A stretch of 5,337 nt of DNA from Methanohalobium sp046546175 (lineage in GTDB: Archaea; Halobacteriota; Methanosarcinia; Methanosarcinales; Methanosarcinaceae), in the NCBI RefSeq assembly GCF_046546175.1, contig NZ_JBKGYF010000104.1:1-5337 (forward strand), written 5' to 3'. Below are positions 5,334 to 5,337 of the stretch, piece after piece (the stretch's first letter is position 1; each line of letters begins with the position of its first letter). Under the pieces are notes generated by a model that was given only the letters and a program-made list of their open reading frames with translations, was not told the DNA's origin and searched no databases. Both the position numbers and the translations under genes were made by a program.

Positions 5334-5337
5334 ATCC

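Larger units (their letters stand above)
5042..5337. other. Intergenic region upstream of nifS
   Basis: No coding frame of note was found in these 296 nt. The region is AT-rich and carries the proposed nifS TATA box, the dyad at 5128-5139, the 10-bp tandem repeat, a GC-richer segment at 5198-5234, the palindrome CTTAATTAAG at 5243-5252, the inverted repeat TTAAC-TG-GTTAA at 5262-5273, and the long hairpin at the edge. The density of symmetric elements suggests a shared regulatory region, possibly divergent with an unseen gene to the right. GATATAATATTTAA at 5252-5265 could serve as a plus-strand TATA element. Confidence 0.5.

Noticed and set aside
1..5337. CRISPR array, tRNA or rRNA
   Set aside because: No regularly spaced direct repeats and no cloverleaf or rRNA-like conserved segments were seen on either strand.

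Overview
The window looks like a chromosomal stretch of an AT-rich methanogenic archaeon, probably of the Methanosarcinales. The evidence is the combination of archaeal-style TATA elements and G-rich Shine-Dalgarno (SD) sites, frequent ATA codons, and the pairing of an isc/nif-type desulfurase-scaffold pair with cysE-cysK, an arrangement known from that group. The assignment is inference; no rRNA or methanogenesis gene is present to confirm it.

All confident genes lie on the minus strand and are read from right to left. They are a cysteine desulfurase (nifS/iscS type, 3848-5029), a U-type Fe-S scaffold (3413-3835), a LarE-like ATP-dependent sulfur transferase (2583-3386), an EpsC-type serine O-acetyltransferase (cysE, 1377-2354) and an O-acetylserine sulfhydrylase (cysK, 424-1359). 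Gaps are 12 and 26 nt within the first trio and 17 nt between cysE and cysK. A 228-nt gap separates larE from cysE.

The larE-cysE gap is not empty. ATG-ATG directly follows the larE stop and opens a frame that, if one base is re-read or gained in an A6 run, continues as a plausible 59-residue protein ending at 2404. As written the frame is broken. A 7-bp hairpin overlaps the stop of this reading frame and lies just upstream of cysE, so cysE-cysK may also have their own regulation.

Together the genes form a closed sulfur economy. CysE and CysK make cysteine from serine, acetyl-CoA and sulfide. NifS takes the sulfur back out as a persulfide. The U scaffold assembles Fe-S clusters, and the LarE-like enzyme, with three candidate cluster-binding cysteines, delivers sulfur to an unidentified acceptor.

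The left flank (1-423) has no convincing gene but holds a perfect 12-bp inverted repeat at 82-111. The right flank (5042-5337) holds the likely nifS promoter, a perfect 12-bp palindrome, a tandem 10-bp repeat, a GC-richer segment resembling part of an IS200/IS605-type end, and a long AT-rich hairpin at the edge.
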